Positions 61,160-64,000 of a DNA stretch of 64,000 nt are shown piece by piece (positions within the stretch are counted from its first letter, which is position 1; every line of letters begins with the position of its first letter). The position numbers were made by a program, and so were the translations under genes. Below the pieces are notes generated by a model. That model saw only the letters and a program-made list of their open reading frames with translations, was not told where the DNA came from and did not search any database. The DNA is from JAGVIE01 sp964520905 (GTDB lineage: Bacteria; Bacteroidota; Ignavibacteria; UBA10030; SZUA-254): the NCBI GenBank assembly GCA_964520905.1, contig CAZFQL010000008.1:1-64000 (forward strand). The letters run 5' to 3'.

Positions 61160-63247
61160 ATGGTATCATTCTACTCGCTTCCGGCAATCGTTGCTTTGGC
61201 GATTAACTTATCACTGGTTATCATTGTTATTCTCGATAACCCCAAGAGTCAGGCACACAGACTTTTTGCGCTTCTTGTATTTTGCTTCGCCCTCTGGAAT
61301 GTAGCCGATATAATTATCGTTAACAGCATTACTCCGGAATTGGCGTCCCTTGGCGGCGCCATAATCACAGCGGCAATGTTGTTCGCTTCAGCTTTTATGC
61401 TTCTGTTGTCATTTTCATTTCCGCGAAGTGTTAATTCTAAATTTGATCGTTTATCTGTACGTCCGCTGTTTTTAGTAGCACCGCTTGTATTCACATTACT
61501 GACCGGAATGCAAATCGCCCACCCGTTGAAACTTCATGAAATTACAGAACAGAATATCTATTGTTATGTTGTAGATATTTTTGGCGACGTATTGAATATT
61601 GTAATTTACACTGTCCTCTTTTTTTATGTCGCATGGGGAATACGCAATTTCATTACACAATTAAAACATTCACGGTCGAAAAAGGAGCGCACCCAGATTC
61701 TTTATTTCTTATATGGAATTATCGGTTTTGGTTTGGCGATTGCAATGCTCGATTTCTCAAGAGAATATGAGCAAATACATTTTTATGGATCCCGATTACT
61801 ATATCTCCTAATAAGCATTTTCTTATCTTTCGTGATTCTACAAGGGCGAGTTCTTATCCTCCGCAAACGGGCAAAACTCGGGTTCGCGTATTCACTTGTA
61901 ACCGGAATTATGTTCGGTATTTATCTTATCGTCATAAAGAACATCGCGTCGGTTCTCGATAATAAATTCAATATCGATTCATTTTGGATTGAAGCTCTCC
62001 TAATTATCCTGCTTGCTTTTATTTTCAGACCGCTTGTTGTTCGGGTACAAACACTTATCGAACACCTCTTCTATCAGGATATATTCCGTCACCGGCGTAA
62101 CTTCATACGCTTCACGCGGGAAGCTGTTCATTACACGAATGCGAAAGAATTGACAGAAGCAGCGATACGATTTCTTCGGGAAACAATCTTTGTATCGATA
62201 TCGGATGTTTTGTTGAAGGAAGATTCAGATAGTATATTTCGGAGTGTAATAAATTCGGGTATTACGTTGCCGATGGATGGATGCCTATCGACTATAATCG
62301 GTAAAGAACATAAGCCGTGTGAAGTTGAAGAAATTATGGAAACCTGTTCAACGGATGAACGAACAATTCTACAAGAATATCGGAGTGGCTACGTTGTAGG
62401 ACTCTATTCAGAGAAAGCGATGTCGGGACTTCTTCTCATCGGTCCGATGACCACGCGAAAACCATATTCCATCGATGAAGTCGAATTTTTCACTATTTTT
62501 GCAAATGAAATATCTATAACATTAGAACGAAATGCGCTAATAGAAAAAATACGGGATGAGCAAGCAAAAGCGGCTCAATTAGAACGGCTTGCATCGCTTG
62601 GCAGACTTACAGCCGGTATCGCTCACGATTTTCGGAACCCGCTCGGCATTATTTCTCTGTCAGCACAAACTATTCTCCGTAATCCCAAAGACGAACAACT
62701 TCATCAGAAAATGAGTACGTTCATTGTAGATGAGAGCAAACGATTAAATAAAAGTGTTGATACTTTTTTACAATATGCTAAACCACATAAACCTGTTTGG
62801 GAAAAAGCAAAGCTCGAGCAGATCATCGGCGATGCCATTCAGGCGATAAATACCAAAGCTGCGGACAGTAATGTTAAAATTAATAAAGAATTTCGTGGAG
62901 AGATTCCGGAATTGATAACCTCGGTGCAACATCTTAACCGTGTGTTGACCAACTTAGGTACAAATGCTATCGAGGCAATGCCAAAAGGGGGCGAATTAAA
63001 TTTTAAAGTGATGAATGAAGATAATTTTATTACCATCACGGTTTCAGATACAGGAACCGGTATACCGGAAGAAATTCAATCAAAAATCTTCGACCCTTTT
63101 TTCACGACTAAATCAACCGGTACCGGTTTAGGTTTATCAATCGTTCATTCAATGGTCGAGAGCATCAATGGTGAAATATCTTTCACTTCAAATAAAAATG
63201 GGACTACATTTTATATTAAACTTCCAATAGATGGATCGCAAGTATGA
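61160..63247 (+). CDS. Sensor histidine kinase, 7TM-GAF-like-HisKA
   Basis: Product of 695 residues. About 8 membrane helices (residues 5-290) form a 7TM-type sensor. A soluble GAF-like region (about 310-460, FTREAVHYTNAKELTEAAIR) is followed by HisKA with the phospho-acceptor His in TAGIAHDFRNPLGIISL (about 487) and a HATPase domain (LNRVLTNLGTNAIEAMP, VSDTGTGIPEEIQSKIFDPF, TGTGLGLSIVHSMVE). It should phosphorylate the regulator whose gene overlaps its stop (63244), and perhaps the one at 59474. The signal is unknown. Confidence 0.94.
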   Translation: MVSFYSLPAIVALAINLSLVIIVILDNPKSQAHRLFALLVFCFALWNVADIIIVNSITPELASLGGAIITAAMLFASAFMLLLSFSFPRSVNSKFDRLSVRPLFLVAPLVFTLLTGMQIAHPLKLHEITEQNIYCYVVDIFGDVLNIVIYTVLFFYVAWGIRNFITQLKHSRSKKERTQILYFLYGIIGFGLAIAMLDFSREYEQIHFYGSRLLYLLISIFLSFVILQGRVLILRKRAKLGFAYSLVTGIMFGIYLIVIKNIASVLDNKFNIDSFWIEALLIILLAFIFRPLVVRVQTLIEHLFYQDIFRHRRNFIRFTREAVHYTNAKELTEAAIRFLRETIFVSISDVLLKEDSDSIFRSVINSGITLPMDGCLSTIIGKEHKPCEVEEIMETCSTDERTILQEYRSGYVVGLYSEKAMSGLLLIGPMTTRKPYSIDEVEFFTIFANEISITLERNALIEKIRDEQAKAAQLERLASLGRLTAGIAHDFRNPLGIISLSAQTILRNPKDEQLHQKMSTFIVDESKRLNKSVDTFLQYAKPHKPVWEKAKLEQIIGDAIQAINTKAADSNVKINKEFRGEIPELITSVQHLNRVLTNLGTNAIEAMPKGGELNFKVMNEDNFITITVSDTGTGIPEEIQSKIFDPFFTTKSTGTGLGLSIVHSMVESINGEISFTSNKNGTTFYIKLPIDGSQV

Positions 63248-64000
63248 ACAAACTCAATCTTTTAATAATTGATGATGAAGAAAAGACAAGACAAATCTTA
63301 GAAATCAATCTTCAATCTGCCCATAATGTTATTCTTGCTAAAAATGGTCGCGAGGCATTGTCGCTCCTGCAAAGTGAACCAATCGATATCGTACTCACAG
63401 ATCTGAAAATGCCGGAAGTTGATGGACAGACAGTTATGAAAGAAGTAAAAAAGATGGGGCGAAATATCCCGGTAATAATCATGACGGCGTTTGGCACAGT
63501 TGAAAATGCAGTTTCAATGATGAAGGAAGGTGCGTTTGATTATTTAACGAAACCGATTGATCTTGATCAGCTTGATCTGGTGCTTACTCGCGCAATGAAT
63601 CATGTGAAGTTGATTAGAGAGAACGAAGAGTTGCGTAACCAATTGCGTTCAATAGGAAATCTAAGCAATATAATAACGGCAAGTCCAAAGATACAAGACG
63701 TTTTAAAAACGGTTCAACAAATTGCTTCAACAAATTTCACTGTACTTATTGAAGGTGAAACCGGAACAGGAAAAGAATTAATCGCACGGGCGATACATTC
63801 ATCAAGTCACCGCGCGGCTAAAACATTCGTTGCAATAAATTGCGGAGCAATTCCAAGAGAATTGTTAGAGAGCGAATTTTTCGGCAGCGAGAAAGGCGCT
63901 TTCACAGGAGCAACGAGCAGGCGCATCGGTAAATTTGAACAGGCAAGCGGCGGAACGTTGTTCCTTGATGAAATCGGTGAGTTACCAATCGAACTTCAAG
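63244..64000 (+). CDS. NtrC-family response regulator, partial (runs off the window)
   Basis: Begins at an ATG overlapping the kinase stop (ATGA), so it is coupled to it. The visible 252 residues hold a receiver (LLIIDDEEKTRQI, DIVLTDLKMPEVDG, FDYLTKPIDLDQLD) and the start of an AAA+ domain: IEGETGTGKELIARAIH, SEKGAFTGATSRR, GTLFLDEIGELPI. It is similar in layout to the product of 59474-60838, so two related regulators flank one kinase. The 3' end, including the helix-turn-helix, is missing. Confidence 0.95.
   Translation, partial: MNKLNLLIIDDEEKTRQILEINLQSAHNVILAKNGREALSLLQSEPIDIVLTDLKMPEVDGQTVMKEVKKMGRNIPVIIMTAFGTVENAVSMMKEGAFDYLTKPIDLDQLDLVLTRAMNHVKLIRENEELRNQLRSIGNLSNIITASPKIQDVLKTVQQIASTNFTVLIEGETGTGKELIARAIHSSSHRAAKTFVAINCGAIPRELLESEFFGSEKGAFTGATSRRIGKFEQASGGTLFLDEIGELPIELQ

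Noticed and set aside
1..64000. CRISPR arrays, tRNA or rRNA genes
   Set aside because: No regularly spaced identical repeats and no recognisable RNA gene were found by eye; a dedicated scan could still reveal a tRNA.

Overview
The window is a gene-dense bacterial chromosome segment with no rRNA, tRNA or CRISPR array that I can see. Several traits suggest a member of the FCB group (Bacteroidota/Ignavibacteria/Chlorobi-like), probably an anaerobe or facultative anaerobe: weak or absent Shine-Dalgarno sites on many genes, a carboxypeptidase-regulatory/TPR protein pair, a TonB, a futalosine-type menaquinone gene, a 2-oxoacid:ferredoxin oxidoreductase and a malic enzyme fused to a phosphotransacetylase-like domain. 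The lineage is an inference; no phylogenetic marker was compared.

Layout. 0-9.8 kb (mostly +): a PD-(D/E)XK nuclease-like gene with no clear start, an M28-type peptidase, a UvrD-type helicase split in two by a lipoprotein gene, a ferritin-like/VIT1 iron transporter, a nitronate-monooxygenase-like flavoprotein, a CDF-like membrane protein and DinB. 9.8-14.5 kb: an AT-rich TPR/carboxypeptidase-regulatory pair, a TonB flanked by diverged repeats, and an Mpv17-like membrane protein. 14.5-27 kb: two tandem CDP-alcohol phosphatidyltransferases, an HhH-GPD glycosylase, a short Rho paralogue, a histone-deacetylase-family hydrolase, a cyclase-like protein, cysS, small toxin-antitoxin-like genes, an S9 peptidase and recN. 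27-32 kb: the ffh-rpsP-khpA-rimM-trmD-rplS operon plus an mqnA-like gene. 32-36.7 kb: a radical SAM enzyme with a 44-residue ORF coupled to it, a CoA-binding protein, a PLP enzyme, and a radical-SAM-like protein that has lost all three cluster cysteines. 36.7-44.5 kb: the ferredoxin oxidoreductase, malic enzyme, CoA-transferase and alanine dehydrogenase. 44.8-56.7 kb: panD, a four-gene NuoE/NuoF-GltD/FeS/glutamate-synthase-like operon, a receiver-PEP-binding protein and gdhA. 56.9-64 kb: an ECF sigma/anti-sigma pair, a glycosyltransferase, small proteins, and an NtrC-type regulator / histidine kinase / NtrC-type regulator cluster cut by the window end.

The most interesting signal is at 43-57 kb. 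Alanine dehydrogenase, glutamate dehydrogenase and the redox/glutamate-synthase-like operon lie in three separate transcription units. Each has a -24/-12 (sigma-54-like) element in the correct orientation and a similar TATC...GATA-type element further upstream. Two enhancer-binding (GAFTGA) regulators are encoded a few kilobases away. I infer a small nitrogen/redox regulon whose core may be an uncharacterised flavin-based NAD(P)H-linked glutamate-synthase-like complex.

Other notable points are the helicase split exactly between motifs IV and V, the cysteine-less radical SAM homologue next to a PLP enzyme, long cytosine-free intergenic tracts around the split helicase, and several small genes too short for routine calling.
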